Shown here piece after piece: positions 8,733 to 17,704 of a stretch of DNA of 64,000 bases. Within the stretch, counting starts at the first letter, position 1. Each line of letters begins with the position of its first letter. The DNA comes from Candidatus Nitronauta litoralis (GTDB taxonomy: Bacteria; Nitrospinota; Nitrospinia; Nitrospinales; Nitrospinaceae). The stretch covers positions 3,660,060-3,724,059 of the forward strand of contig CP048685.1 of assembly GCA_015698285.1 (NCBI GenBank), given 5' to 3'. The translations under genes and the position numbers were made by a program. The notes below the pieces were generated by a model that did no database searches, was not told the origin of the DNA, and was given only the letters and a program-made list of their open reading frames with translations.

Positions 8733-8790
8733 CTCCTTCTTAATCAGTATTCTATCTTACCTATGATAGCACAGGAATTGTGGGTTTGGT
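8733..8790 (-). promoter_or_regulatory. Possible promoter upstream of ftsH
   Basis: On the minus strand TTCCTG and TAGAAT are separated by 17 bases, with an overlapping extended -10-like TGCTATCAT. The -35 match is poor, so this is only a candidate promoter in the 80-base tilS-ftsH gap. Confidence 0.3.
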
Positions 8791-8806
8791 CTGGATCAGG
8801 ATTAAA

Positions 8807-10219
8807 TCACTCAAACCCTTCCAAACAAAGGACTCTTTTGGTTTCTGGCTGAATTTTGACTGTTTCTGATATTTGATGACCATACACCCAGATAATATTT
8901 CCAGAACCATCCGTCAAGACAGGGATCTGCGGACGTGCCTCTTTGGGGATTTTTCGATCAATAAACCACTCTTTCAGCTTTTTCCTGCCTCCCGCGCCCA
9001 ATGGCCAAAACTTGTCTCCGGGAAGGTAACAACGCATTTCGATTTTATTTCCAATAGAATCCAAATCCAGGAAAGCCTGATTGGGTTTCACTCTATTAAA
9101 TTCTATCTTTTGTGATTGAATCTTTGCTCGAAAGGTCACCTTTCCGGGTTCAAACCAGGTTTCACCCGGAATTTGCAATAATACCGACGAATACAAATTT
9201 TCATCCTGAAAATCAGGCGCATTACGATTCAATTTTGAAAAAACCAAATCCCCTTTATCCAGCGAAATTCTGGTATCACCAGGAAGCACGCAGGCCCCGA
9301 CTGAGTTATCGGATAGCAACTGGCAGACCTGCTGAACGTGGTCAAACTCGACACTCCTCAAATCTCCCTTGATTTCCTGTATGGCAAAACGCAAGACTCT
9401 ATTAAGAATCGCAGGATGAACACTCTTCAGTTTCCCGGCAGGAAGAGTCAGTATCGACCCTTTTCTAGAACTTAGTCCCTGGAAAAACTTTTGTGCTTCT
9501 TCAGACAAAAATGATTCATCCCACTGTAACAGCTGAGCCATCTTTCCTAATTGTTCTTTAAATCGAGGAGCAAAATCAGATTTGATATGAGGAATCAACT
9601 CAAGCCGGACTTTATTTCTTAAATAAGAAGTATCCAGGTTCGAGGAATCCTCACGAAAAGTTGCTTTTCGAGCCCCAAGGTAATCCAGAATTTCCTGTCG
9701 GGAACAATTAAGAAGAGGACGGACGAAAAGGCCGCTTTTCCCTAGAATCCCCCCCAGTCCCTGCAATCCAGACCCTCTTAAAATATTCATGATCACGGTT
9801 TCAGCTTGGTCGTCCTGATGGTGTCCAAGAGCGATTAAAGTATAATGATGCTCTCTTGCTATTTCAGAAAAAAACTGCTGACGGCATTTTCTTGCCCCCT
9901 CCTGAAACGAATACCCTTCCCTCTCAGCCCAGTCTTTCACGTCCATCGCCTTGACATGACATGGCAAATGAAATTCATCAGCAAGAATCTGGACAAATTC
10001 CGCATCTTTATTCGATTCCTCACCACGCATTTGATGATTAAGATGCGCGACTCCGAGGGAAATATTTAATTTTGCAGAAAGCCCACTCAATACGTGAACA
10101 AGTGCGGTTGAATCAGGTCCGCCGGAAAGGGCCAATAAAACTTTCGAATCTTTTGGAAAAAGATTATCCCGCTGGCAATTTTCCAGCACAAACCGCTCAA
10201 ATGTGGAGGGATCATTCAA
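8807..10219 (-). CDS. tilS: tRNA(Ile)-lysidine synthase
   Basis: TilS converts C34 of tRNA-Ile(CAU) to lysidine so that AUA is read as isoleucine. The PP-loop SGGPDSTAL is close to the N-terminus, followed by GVAHLNHQMRGEES, the ALGHHQDDQAET motif and RPLL. The C-terminal half carries the TilS substrate-binding and C-terminal domains (MRCYLPGDKFWPLGAGGRKKLKEWFIDRKIP). There is no ATG near the N-terminus. I chose TTG at 10219 because AGGAG precedes it by 11 bases. A TTG at 10255 would add 12 residues but has no good ribosome site. The protein is 470-482 residues, long but normal for the full TilS form. Confidence 0.92.
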   Translation of the reverse strand: MNDPSTFERFVLENCQRDNLFPKDSKVLLALSGGPDSTALVHVLSGLSAKLNISLGVAHLNHQMRGEESNKDAEFVQILADEFHLPCHVKAMDVKDWAEREGYSFQEGARKCRQQFFSEIAREHHYTLIALGHHQDDQAETVIMNILRGSGLQGLGGILGKSGLFVRPLLNCSRQEILDYLGARKATFREDSSNLDTSYLRNKVRLELIPHIKSDFAPRFKEQLGKMAQLLQWDESFLSEEAQKFFQGLSSRKGSILTLPAGKLKSVHPAILNRVLRFAIQEIKGDLRSVEFDHVQQVCQLLSDNSVGACVLPGDTRISLDKGDLVFSKLNRNAPDFQDENLYSSVLLQIPGETWFEPGKVTFRAKIQSQKIEFNRVKPNQAFLDLDSIGNKIEMRCYLPGDKFWPLGAGGRKKLKEWFIDRKIPKEARPQIPVLTDGSGNIIWVYGHQISETVKIQPETKRVLCLEGFE

Positions 10220-10323
10220 GAAGTTTTGAACTCCTAACAGGGCCCGACCGCGCAAAAAAAAACACCCAGGGTCGGCCAGGAAACGAATATGTTGAATTTT
10301 AAATACTTATATCGTGAGTGATC

Positions 10324-11679
10324 TTACAACTTACTGAGAAGCTGCTTCTTTTTCTTCTGATAATCAGCTTCAGAAATAATATTATCATCTCTCATTTTTT
10401 TTATACGTTTCAATTCCCGTTGGACCTTGGCAAACCGGGATTTACTTTTGGAAACTGGTTTGCTCTTTTTCTCAACCTTTTCCGCCACCTGATGCTGAGC
10501 AGCAGATTTGCCTTTTACAGAAACGGTCAAAGGAGCAAAAATGGAATCCGGATCGATCTTTTTTTTCTGACTCCCGGAACTTTTACCCGGTCTGACTCCA
10601 GAACTTTTGCGGTTTTTTAAAGGAGGAAGTTTTTCTTTTTGGGGTCCTCTTCGCGCCAGCCTGGACCGCCGCTTTTTTTCCGGAGGTTTTTTCCCGTCCA
10701 ACAATTTTTCAATAAATGCAGACTTTCTCAGGTCCCGCATATAACTTTCATAGTTTGTTTGAAATTTTTTGGACTTCAAAACATTCTCTATCTCAGGACG
10801 AACCTCTTCGAATGGCTTGGTACCACCCGGTTTCACAGCATCCACCTTCACAATATGGATTCCATAAGGGGTTCGAACCAGATCACTGACTTCCCCGGCT
10901 TTCAATGAGAAAATCACATTTTCCAGATCAATCACCATTTTCCCGCGCTCAAGATAACCCAGGTCCCCGCCTTCGCTAGCCGAGACATCTTCCGAATATT
11001 TTTTGGCCAGTTCCTCAAACTTTTCACCATTATCCAGCATCTGTTTGACTTGAGCCGCAGTCTGTTTTTTTTGGTCCTTTTGTTCTTTCGTCAATCCCTC
11101 ATCGAGGATAAACAGGATATGCCTGGCTTTTACTTTCGGGGAAAGGCTGAAATCTTTTCTATGCTTGCGGAAATAATCCCGCACCTCTTTTTCTGAAACT
11201 TTAGTGCGATTTTTTACCTGAAACCCAACCACTTTGGAAACCAGAATCTGTTTTCGAATTGTTTCCTTGTATTGCTCCATTGTCGTGGATTCTTTTGAAA
11301 GCATTTCTTCCAACTGGTAATCATCAATCTTATTGGATCTTTTAATGTCATCAAGCGCCTTCATGATCTGTTCTTCTTCAACGCTCATTCCGAGCTTTTT
11401 TCCATCCTGGATTTGAAGCTTTTCATCCACCATCCGGTCCAGCATCATTTCCTCCAGACCTTCCTTTGGAAGCTTGTCCAGCATCCCTGCCTGGCGGTAC
11501 CGGTTTACCTCTGCAGTGAGTCGCTCCTCCAGTCCACTTAACGTGATGATTTCGTCATTGACCTTCGCCACCACTCGATCTAACACTTCACCTTTCGCGG
11601 CAAAAGTCGACCCTCCCAGCAACAGCAGGCAGATTTGAACCAAAATAATTTTGGTATTAATTGATTTGCGCAAGGACAT
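10324..11679 (-). CDS. Periplasmic parvulin-type peptidyl-prolyl isomerase (SurA-like) with C-terminal SHOCT-like segment
   Basis: I place the start at the ATG 11679, which begins a clear signal peptide (KSINTKIILVQICLLLLGG...FAA); this overlaps the end of the upstream gene by 23 bases. A SurA-type N-terminal chaperone domain (VLDRVVAKVNDEIIT) follows, then one parvulin domain running from KARHILFIL to RTPYGIHIVKV. A long basic Pro/Ser/Lys linker leads to a final 35-residue segment (KVQRELKRIKKMRDDNIISEADYQ) that matches the SHOCT oligomerisation motif. It likely helps fold outer-membrane proteins. The SHOCT-like tail is unusual for SurA. Confidence 0.85.
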   Translation of the reverse strand: MSLRKSINTKIILVQICLLLLGGSTFAAKGEVLDRVVAKVNDEIITLSGLEERLTAEVNRYRQAGMLDKLPKEGLEEMMLDRMVDEKLQIQDGKKLGMSVEEEQIMKALDDIKRSNKIDDYQLEEMLSKESTTMEQYKETIRKQILVSKVVGFQVKNRTKVSEKEVRDYFRKHRKDFSLSPKVKARHILFILDEGLTKEQKDQKKQTAAQVKQMLDNGEKFEELAKKYSEDVSASEGGDLGYLERGKMVIDLENVIFSLKAGEVSDLVRTPYGIHIVKVDAVKPGGTKPFEEVRPEIENVLKSKKFQTNYESYMRDLRKSAFIEKLLDGKKPPEKKRRSRLARRGPQKEKLPPLKNRKSSGVRPGKSSGSQKKKIDPDSIFAPLTVSVKGKSAAQHQVAEKVEKKSKPVSKSKSRFAKVQRELKRIKKMRDDNIISEADYQKKKKQLLSKL

Positions 11680-12613
11680 TTTGATCAATTTCAATTTTGG
11701 CCCGTTTTCGGATACCGTCCAGCCATTTTTGAAACGCTCCCTCCTGGGACTCTTCCAACAGTTTGGCATAGATCCCTTCGCGCGATTCTTTCAGGCTTTT
11801 CTGACTGGCGGGTTTCTTATCAACAACCTTGAACACATGAAAACCATAGGGAGTCCTGATGATTTGACTTACCCTCCCAATTTTGAGCTTGAATATCGGA
11901 TCAAACTCTTCCGGCAAAGTACCTTCCTCAATATACCCCATATCGCCACCCTCCATCGCTTCGGGCGACTCTGAAAAATCTCGAGCTAACTCTGAAAAGT
12001 CAGTATCTTTCTCCAACTGCTTGATAATTCTTTGAGCCAACTCTTCTTTCGTGACCAGAATGTGAAGGGCTCGTATTCTTTCCCCACTTTTAAACTCTTC
12101 AGGATGTTCCTTAAAGTAGCGTTCAATATCCTTGTCACTGATATTTACTTTACTATTCACAACTTCCTGGATCAATTTTTTTATAAGAAGACGACTTCTG
12201 AGTTTCTGATCCCACTCTTTTCCTGAAACTTCCACTATTTCAAGTGATTTTTCAAACGTTCCCGGAGGATAACCTTCCATAAACTCCAAACGCATCATAT
12301 TCAGCTCTTCATCAGAAACGGCAATATTATTTCTCTTTGCTTCCTGACGGAACAAAATCTCTTCAATCAATTGATTCAGTGTATTTGTCTTTAACCACAA
12401 TATTTTATTCGGGTCTAAAGGTTCATTGGTGCCGATCCGGAATTTCTTCTTGGATAGATTTAAGTTTCTAGTCAATTCTTCAATAGAAATTTCTTCTCCG
12501 TTTACACGCGCGACCCCTCCCGCAGGTGGTTCCTGACTAAGTGTTTCAAAAGGTTGATCACAACCCAGGTGCAATAGAGCAGCCAATATTATTAATGCGA
12601 AAAGACGTTTCAT
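11657..12613 (-). CDS. Parvulin-type peptidyl-prolyl isomerase, probable lipoprotein (PrsA/SurA-like)
   Basis: The ATG at 12613 gives a short signal peptide ending ALLHLGC, a lipobox-like site with an atypical His at -3. The SurA-like N-terminal region (ARVNGEEISIEELTRNL) and helical segment are followed by a parvulin domain from RALHILVT through GGDMGYIEEGTLP to RTPYGFHVFKVVDKKP. It is about 318 residues after start correction. It probably acts in the periplasm as a foldase. It lies 11 bases after mfd and overlaps the next parvulin gene, so the two isomerases are co-expressed and may be an old duplication. Confidence 0.85.
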   Translation of the reverse strand: MKRLFALIILAALLHLGCDQPFETLSQEPPAGGVARVNGEEISIEELTRNLNLSKKKFRIGTNEPLDPNKILWLKTNTLNQLIEEILFRQEAKRNNIAVSDEELNMMRLEFMEGYPPGTFEKSLEIVEVSGKEWDQKLRSRLLIKKLIQEVVNSKVNISDKDIERYFKEHPEEFKSGERIRALHILVTKEELAQRIIKQLEKDTDFSELARDFSESPEAMEGGDMGYIEEGTLPEEFDPIFKLKIGRVSQIIRTPYGFHVFKVVDKKPASQKSLKESREGIYAKLLEESQEGAFQKWLDGIRKRAKIEIDQNVLAQIN

Positions 12614-12623
12614 TCGGTTTTGT

Positions 12624-15600
12624 TTAACTTTCGTCGTCCAGGGTTTCACGGATTTGTTTGAGACAATCAAGAATTTGCCGGGCGTTTTCTTTCCAGCCTC
12701 CTACATCAACCGTAAGAATCATTTGGAATTCACCCAGTATGGTGAGTCTTTTCCCAAGTAATGGAGCCAGTTTACCAGGGTCAATTGGGGTGCCTTTCTC
12801 TATTTGAAAGCTTACCTGATTCCGGTTCAGTCGCGCATTCGAAATATGGAGCAATTGGCATAACAGGCGAATTTCTATGAGGGTCTTTAATTTCTCAACC
12901 GGTTCCGGAAGAGCCCCACACCGATCCTTCATCTCCTTAATTATCCCGGTCAGGCTTTCCTCATGAACCACCATTTGCAGCCGCCGATAAAATTCAAGAC
13001 GCTCGTTAAGTTCAGGAATATAGTCTTTGGGTATAAAACCCCGTATCTGCAGATTTAATTCTGTTTCAATCCGGGTCTCGATTTTTTCACCTTTTAATTC
13101 ACGTACGGTCTCTTCCATCATCTGACAGTACAAATCAAATCCAATCGTGGCAATCTGACCTGACTGGTTTTTCCCAAGCATATTCCCGGTCCCCCGTATC
13201 TCGAGGTCCTTCGTAGCGAGTTGAAAACCCGCTCCCAGCCCGCTCATTTCCTCTATCGCTTCCAGTCGTTTTCGAGCATCATCGCTGACAGAAGTTCCAG
13301 GTATCAGGAAGTAAGCATAGGCTTGATGCTTATAGCGCCCCACCCTGCCCCTTAACTGATACAACTGGGCCAATCCAAATCGATCAGCCCTGTTGATGAT
13401 AATGGTGTTCGCATTGGGTATGTCGAGACCGGATTCGATAATAGAAGTCGACAACAGCAGGTCAAGTTCCCCATCGAGAAATTGGCGCATGGTCTTTTCC
13501 AGCATTTGCTCCTGAAGCTGTCCGTGGGCCACACCAATTCGAACTTGCGGCACCGCATCCTGAATCAGTTTGGCAATGGAATGGATCCCCTGTATCTGGT
13601 TGTGCACAAAAAACACCTGCCCGTTTCGATCAAGTTCGCGCAGTATGGCATCGCGCACCACCTGGATATCAAATTTTCGAATGTAGGATTTTACTGCCAG
13701 CCGGTCGCTAGGCGGTGTTTCGATAACACTCAGATCACGTACCCCCATCAGGGAAAAATGGAGGGTCCTGGGAATCGGGGTGGCAGTCAGAGTAAGAATA
13801 TCGACTGAAGCACGCATTTTTTTCAAATGCTCTTTATGCTTCACTCCAAATCTCTGTTCCTCGTCGATTACCAGTAAACCGAGGTTGGAAAATGTCACGT
13901 CTTTTGAAAGCAGACGATGGGTACCAATAATTATATCGAGAGCACCTTCTTTCGCCTTTTGAATTGTTTTCTTTTGTTCTGCTGGCGTCCGAAACCGGCT
14001 GACCATATCAATCGAAACCGGCCAACTTCGGAAACGTTCCCGGAAAGTATTGAGGTGCTGCTGGGCCAGGATGGTTGTCGGAGCCAGAACCGCCACCTGC
14101 TTTTTATCCAGCACCACTTTAAAAGCCGCGCGCATGGCGACTTCTGTCTTGCCATAACCCACATCACCACAAATCAACCGGTCCATTGGCTTATCATTTT
14201 CAAGGTCATTTAACACATCTTCTATGGCACTGATCTGATCTTCAGTCTCGACGTATTCAAAGCTGTCTGAAAACTCCTGCATTAATACTGGATCCTGCTT
14301 GTACACATGGCTGGTTGAAAGCTGTCGCTCCGCGTAAACCTTGACCAGTTCCCGCGCCATTTTCAGAATAGACTCTTTTGCCTTTTTCTTTTGGCGTTTC
14401 CAGGCAACTGTTCCCAGCTTACTAAGAGGCGGATGAGAATCCCCCGCTCCTGTGTATTTTTGAACCGAAGCGAGGCCGTCCATTGGGATATAAAGTTTCT
14501 CATCTCCAGAAAACAATATCTCCATGAACTCACCGCTCCCCAAACCGGTCTTAAGTTCTTTGGTCTTACTGTATCGACCGATCCCGTAATCGACATGCAC
14601 CAGGAGGTCGCCTGCTTGAAGGTCCTGGAACCCTTTGGCAAAGCGAGTCGACCTGGCTCGCCTTCGATGCCGGTGTTTATGAGAGCGGCCAAAGATTTCA
14701 TGTTCCGCAACAAATACTACGCCCAGTTCCGGCCAATGAAATCCCTGGTGAATCAACCCTGACTCGACCCCCACCGACAGATGCTTGTCGAGAACCAGTT
14801 CATTGATTCGTGAAACATGCCCCTTTGTCGGTGCAGCGACTGTTACTTTCTGGTCTTCCTCCTGCCATTGCCTGGCAGAATCAGCAAAGGCATCAAAATG
14901 GTTGTATAAGGCTGGAACCGATTTAATATCGAAAGCCACCACTGCACTTTGCTCATCGTCATGCAACTTAAGCGCTGCCATATTTAGTACAGGCTTCTTC
15001 CTGAAGTTTTCAAAAAGAACGTCCGTATTTAAAAACAATTGCTCGGGGGGGGCTACCATATCGTTCCGGCTGATGGAGCGGTCGAACTCTTCTTCCACCA
15101 ATCCGCAAAACTGGTCGCTTTTCTCCTTCACGATATCTGGCTCCTGCATCACCAGAACCGTGGAATCCGGCAAATAATCAAAAATGGACTCCATCCTCTC
15201 GGAAAAATAGGGAGCCAGCCATTCCATCCCCGTGAAAGATTTCAGGCAATTGATTTTTTCTGTGAGTTCTTCGATTCGATTGGGCTGAATCCCCCTTAAG
15301 TCTGCCTCTTCCCTGAGCTTCTCAATTCTGGAATCTACCTGGTTTTTGTTCAGCACAATTTCATGGACAGGTAAGATGTCGATTGATTGAATCTCTTCAA
15401 TGGAAATTTGGGAGGTCACATCAAAGTGGCGAATCGATTCAATTTCATCTCCAAAAAACTCAACCCGGACAGGATGGTTGTGTGAGGGTAGAAACACATC
15501 CAGAATATCCCCGCGAATCCCGAATTGATTGCGCGTTTCGACCAGTCCGGTTCTTTCGTAACCGTTTTCAGAAAGACAGATTTCCAGCAGCTCTCGGTCA

Positions 15601-16061
15601 GCCGTATCACCAACCTTCAGGCTATAAGTCATTTGATCCAGCAACGAGCGTGGTATCAGTTTTTGCAATGCCGCTTCCACTGTCAATATCAGGATGGGAC
15701 ATTGCCCCGTACCCAATTTGTAAAGCAAATCGATACGCTCCCCCGAAACCTCACTTAATGGAGACAATGGTTCATAGGGAAGTAATTCCCAGGAAGGGAA
15801 TAACCGGGGCTGCTGCCTGAGTTTATGGTGCTTCAGAAAAAAACGTAGATCTCCCAACAGGTTTTCTGCGTGCAACGTATCGGGAGCGATGATGGTTAAA
15901 GGACGTCGAAAAGCATTCCAGAATTGCGCAAGAAACAAACCTTGCGAGGATCCGGTCAACCCCTCCAGAGTCAGTTCCAGCTGATCTCCTTCAATCAGCC
16001 TGCTCAGACGTTCCAGATGCTTGTCTTTAAAAATTTCTTTTGAAGTAACGGAGGAATTCAT
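12624..16061 (-). CDS. mfd: Transcription-repair coupling factor Mfd
   Basis: This 1145-residue protein releases RNA polymerase stalled at lesions and recruits UvrA. The N-terminal part resembles UvrB (LLPYEPLSPLSEVSGERIDLLYKL). It is followed by the RNA-polymerase-interacting domain (DLLVHVDYGIGRY), the RecG-like helicase with Walker A GDVGYGKTEVAMRAA, the DEEQRFGVKHKE box, TATPIPRTL, the Q-rich helicase C-terminal LYQLRGRVGR, and the C-terminal TRCF domain. The length is typical. The ATG at 16061 is preceded on its strand by the small 129-residue gene with an 18-base gap. Confidence 0.97.
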   Translation of the reverse strand: MNSSVTSKEIFKDKHLERLSRLIEGDQLELTLEGLTGSSQGLFLAQFWNAFRRPLTIIAPDTLHAENLLGDLRFFLKHHKLRQQPRLFPSWELLPYEPLSPLSEVSGERIDLLYKLGTGQCPILILTVEAALQKLIPRSLLDQMTYSLKVGDTADRELLEICLSENGYERTGLVETRNQFGIRGDILDVFLPSHNHPVRVEFFGDEIESIRHFDVTSQISIEEIQSIDILPVHEIVLNKNQVDSRIEKLREEADLRGIQPNRIEELTEKINCLKSFTGMEWLAPYFSERMESIFDYLPDSTVLVMQEPDIVKEKSDQFCGLVEEEFDRSISRNDMVAPPEQLFLNTDVLFENFRKKPVLNMAALKLHDDEQSAVVAFDIKSVPALYNHFDAFADSARQWQEEDQKVTVAAPTKGHVSRINELVLDKHLSVGVESGLIHQGFHWPELGVVFVAEHEIFGRSHKHRHRRRARSTRFAKGFQDLQAGDLLVHVDYGIGRYSKTKELKTGLGSGEFMEILFSGDEKLYIPMDGLASVQKYTGAGDSHPPLSKLGTVAWKRQKKKAKESILKMARELVKVYAERQLSTSHVYKQDPVLMQEFSDSFEYVETEDQISAIEDVLNDLENDKPMDRLICGDVGYGKTEVAMRAAFKVVLDKKQVAVLAPTTILAQQHLNTFRERFRSWPVSIDMVSRFRTPAEQKKTIQKAKEGALDIIIGTHRLLSKDVTFSNLGLLVIDEEQRFGVKHKEHLKKMRASVDILTLTATPIPRTLHFSLMGVRDLSVIETPPSDRLAVKSYIRKFDIQVVRDAILRELDRNGQVFFVHNQIQGIHSIAKLIQDAVPQVRIGVAHGQLQEQMLEKTMRQFLDGELDLLLSTSIIESGLDIPNANTIIINRADRFGLAQLYQLRGRVGRYKHQAYAYFLIPGTSVSDDARKRLEAIEEMSGLGAGFQLATKDLEIRGTGNMLGKNQSGQIATIGFDLYCQMMEETVRELKGEKIETRIETELNLQIRGFIPKDYIPELNERLEFYRRLQMVVHEESLTGIIKEMKDRCGALPEPVEKLKTLIEIRLLCQLLHISNARLNRNQVSFQIEKGTPIDPGKLAPLLGKRLTILGEFQMILTVDVGGWKENARQILDCLKQIRETLDDES

Positions 16062-16079
16062 GAAAGGGAAAGGTGTAAA

Positions 16080-16469
16080 TCAGACCTTTATGCCTTCGGG
16101 AAGGAGGTGTTCCCACTTAGGGTCTACGTTGTAAATCTTAAAATTAACAGTCACGATAAAGGAATCAATCTCGTAAAAATTCAATTTATAGTTCCCCCCA
16201 CCAAACCGCTCCTGCAAATAATCTTTGGTGTTAAACCGGAACGTATTGAACTCTTCCAGAGTGAATTGGGCGATTTCATAAAATTGAATTCCCACACCCT
16301 GATTGATTCCAACTAAAAGGGTCAGCCGGACTTTTTCATAAATTTCGGAAAAACGCTGATCCAGCTCTTCCTGGCTGGGATCCCGTTTGAGATCTTTTCT
16401 GAGACGCGGCTTGTAATAATCGCGAAATGCGTCCTTGATCCATTGAATGCTGGTGAATGTATCGGTCAT
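16080..16469 (-). CDS. Hypothetical 129-residue protein upstream of mfd
   Basis: This soluble, charged protein has no signal peptide. It begins MTDTFTSIQWIKDAFRDYYKPRLRKD and ends with a beta-rich segment (FYEIDSFIVTVNFKIYNVDP). I do not recognise the family. It opens the mfd operon, and a plausible promoter lies about 60-85 bases upstream. The ATG at 16469 is the first in frame. The composition looks like a real conserved protein. Co-transcription with mfd could suggest a role in repair or transcription, but that is weak evidence. Confidence 0.65.
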   Translation of the reverse strand: MTDTFTSIQWIKDAFRDYYKPRLRKDLKRDPSQEELDQRFSEIYEKVRLTLLVGINQGVGIQFYEIAQFTLEEFNTFRFNTKDYLQERFGGGNYKLNFYEIDSFIVTVNFKIYNVDPKWEHLLPEGIKV

Positions 16470-16525
16470 AATTTTTTTAATTCCGGACAGGAAACATCAG
16501 GCAGGAGATTGTTTCAACCTATTGA

Positions 16526-16554
16526 TTTATAACATATAGCACTGACACTAACAA
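16526..16554 (-). promoter_or_regulatory. Candidate sigma-70 promoter for the 129-residue gene and mfd
   Basis: On the minus strand TTGTTA and TATAAA are spaced by exactly 17 bases. The site lies about 57 bases upstream of the start at 16469. Confidence 0.45.
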
Positions 16555-16583
16555 CCTTCCACCTTTCCTGAAAAAGGGTTAAC

Positions 16584-16612
16584 TTGATGATCAGATGGAG
16601 TTTAATTATACT
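16584..16612 (+). promoter_or_regulatory. Candidate sigma-70 promoter upstream of aguB
   Basis: TTGATG and TATACT are separated by 17 bases on the plus strand. Transcription would start near 16620, giving a leader of about 200 bases before aguB. Apart from these two divergent promoter candidates and a small AGCC/GGCT hairpin near 16798-16809, I see no gene or RNA element in 16470-16819. Confidence 0.45.
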
Positions 16613-16819
16613 CTTTAATTCCTATCTTAATCAGGGTACCTCAGGTTTGGGTATCAGACCATGTTCCTATCCATTTGATTTTGGACGGAAAATTACTGCT
16701 ACAAGCGATCCCATTGGCAAAAAACTCGAAGTACTTGAGGGTTCCTTATAACTTATCACATATAGGCCGTAACATTTCCCACAATTAAGCCGCCGGGCTA
16801 AAAAAGGGTCCCCACAATC

Positions 16820-17704
16820 ATGCCAAATCATGAAATAACATCCACGGTAAATGTTGGACTTATACAAAGGAAGGATCTTGATTCCCTTGATAAAAACCTT
16901 GAGGAAACAATAGACAATATCCATCAAGCCGCTGAAGCGGGTGCTAATATTGTCTGTCTACAGGAATTATATAAAACCCCGTATTTTTGCCAGACAGAAG
17001 ACACTAAAAGGTTTGAGTTGGCCGAAACCATCCCAGGCCCCTCCACCGAGGCTTTTACTAGAATTGCCAAAGCAAAGGATATCGTCATCATTGCACCGCT
17101 TTTTGAAAAGCGCTCGGCTGGGGTGTATCACAATACGGCAGTGGTAATCGATGCGGACGGTACTCTCGCGGGTCGCTATCGCAAAATGCATATCCCAGAC
17201 GATCCCTGTTTTTACGAAAAGTTTTATTTCACTCCCGGTGATCTGGGGTTTCAGGCCTTTGACACCAAATATGGCAAAATCGGCGTTCTCATCTGCTGGG
17301 ATCAATGGTTTCCGGAAGCAGCCAGGCTGACAGCACTCTCAGGGGCGGATATTCTTTTTTATCCAACAGCAATAGGATTTCAGGAGGAAGACCGCCCGGT
17401 TGCAGACAAACAAAGGCAAGCCTGGGAAACCATTCAACGTAGCCATGCCATTGCCAACGGCGTATTCGTTGCCTCAACCAACCGTGTTGGGAAAGAAGGC
17501 AGTATCACTTTCTGGGGGCAATCCTTTATGTGCGACCCTTTCGGTGAAGTTTTGGCTCGTGCTTCTGAGGAGGACCCTGAAGTGCTCATCGCAACTTTTG
17601 ATTTGAATTTAATAGAAGATACCAGACAAGGTTGGCCGTTTTTGCGGGATCGCCGGGTAGACGCCTATTCAGGTTTAAACCAAATTCTCCTGGATACGCC
17701 ATGA
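16820..17704 (+). CDS. aguB: N-carbamoylputrescine amidase
   Basis: This 294-residue nitrilase-superfamily enzyme hydrolyses N-carbamoylputrescine to putrescine, CO2 and ammonia. The Glu-Lys-Cys triad is visible as LQELYKTPYF, YRKMHIPDDP and GVLICWDQWFPEAAR. Other family blocks are FYEKFYFTPGD, GADILFYPTAIGF and the NGVFVASTNRVG strand. The length is typical for the plant/bacterial AguB type. Its stop overlaps the ATG of agmatine deiminase by four bases (ATGA), so the two pathway steps are translationally coupled. Confidence 0.95.
   Translation: MPNHEITSTVNVGLIQRKDLDSLDKNLEETIDNIHQAAEAGANIVCLQELYKTPYFCQTEDTKRFELAETIPGPSTEAFTRIAKAKDIVIIAPLFEKRSAGVYHNTAVVIDADGTLAGRYRKMHIPDDPCFYEKFYFTPGDLGFQAFDTKYGKIGVLICWDQWFPEAARLTALSGADILFYPTAIGFQEEDRPVADKQRQAWETIQRSHAIANGVFVASTNRVGKEGSITFWGQSFMCDPFGEVLARASEEDPEVLIATFDLNLIEDTRQGWPFLRDRRVDAYSGLNQILLDTP

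Noticed and set aside
10255-10265. Frameshift in the A/T run at the start of tilS
   Set aside because: The downstream frame is intact, and a TTG with AGGAG after the run gives a normal-length protein.
17632-17700. Upstream extension of agmatine deiminase
   Set aside because: It lies inside aguB; the ATG at 17701 overlaps the aguB stop and gives the normal N-terminus.
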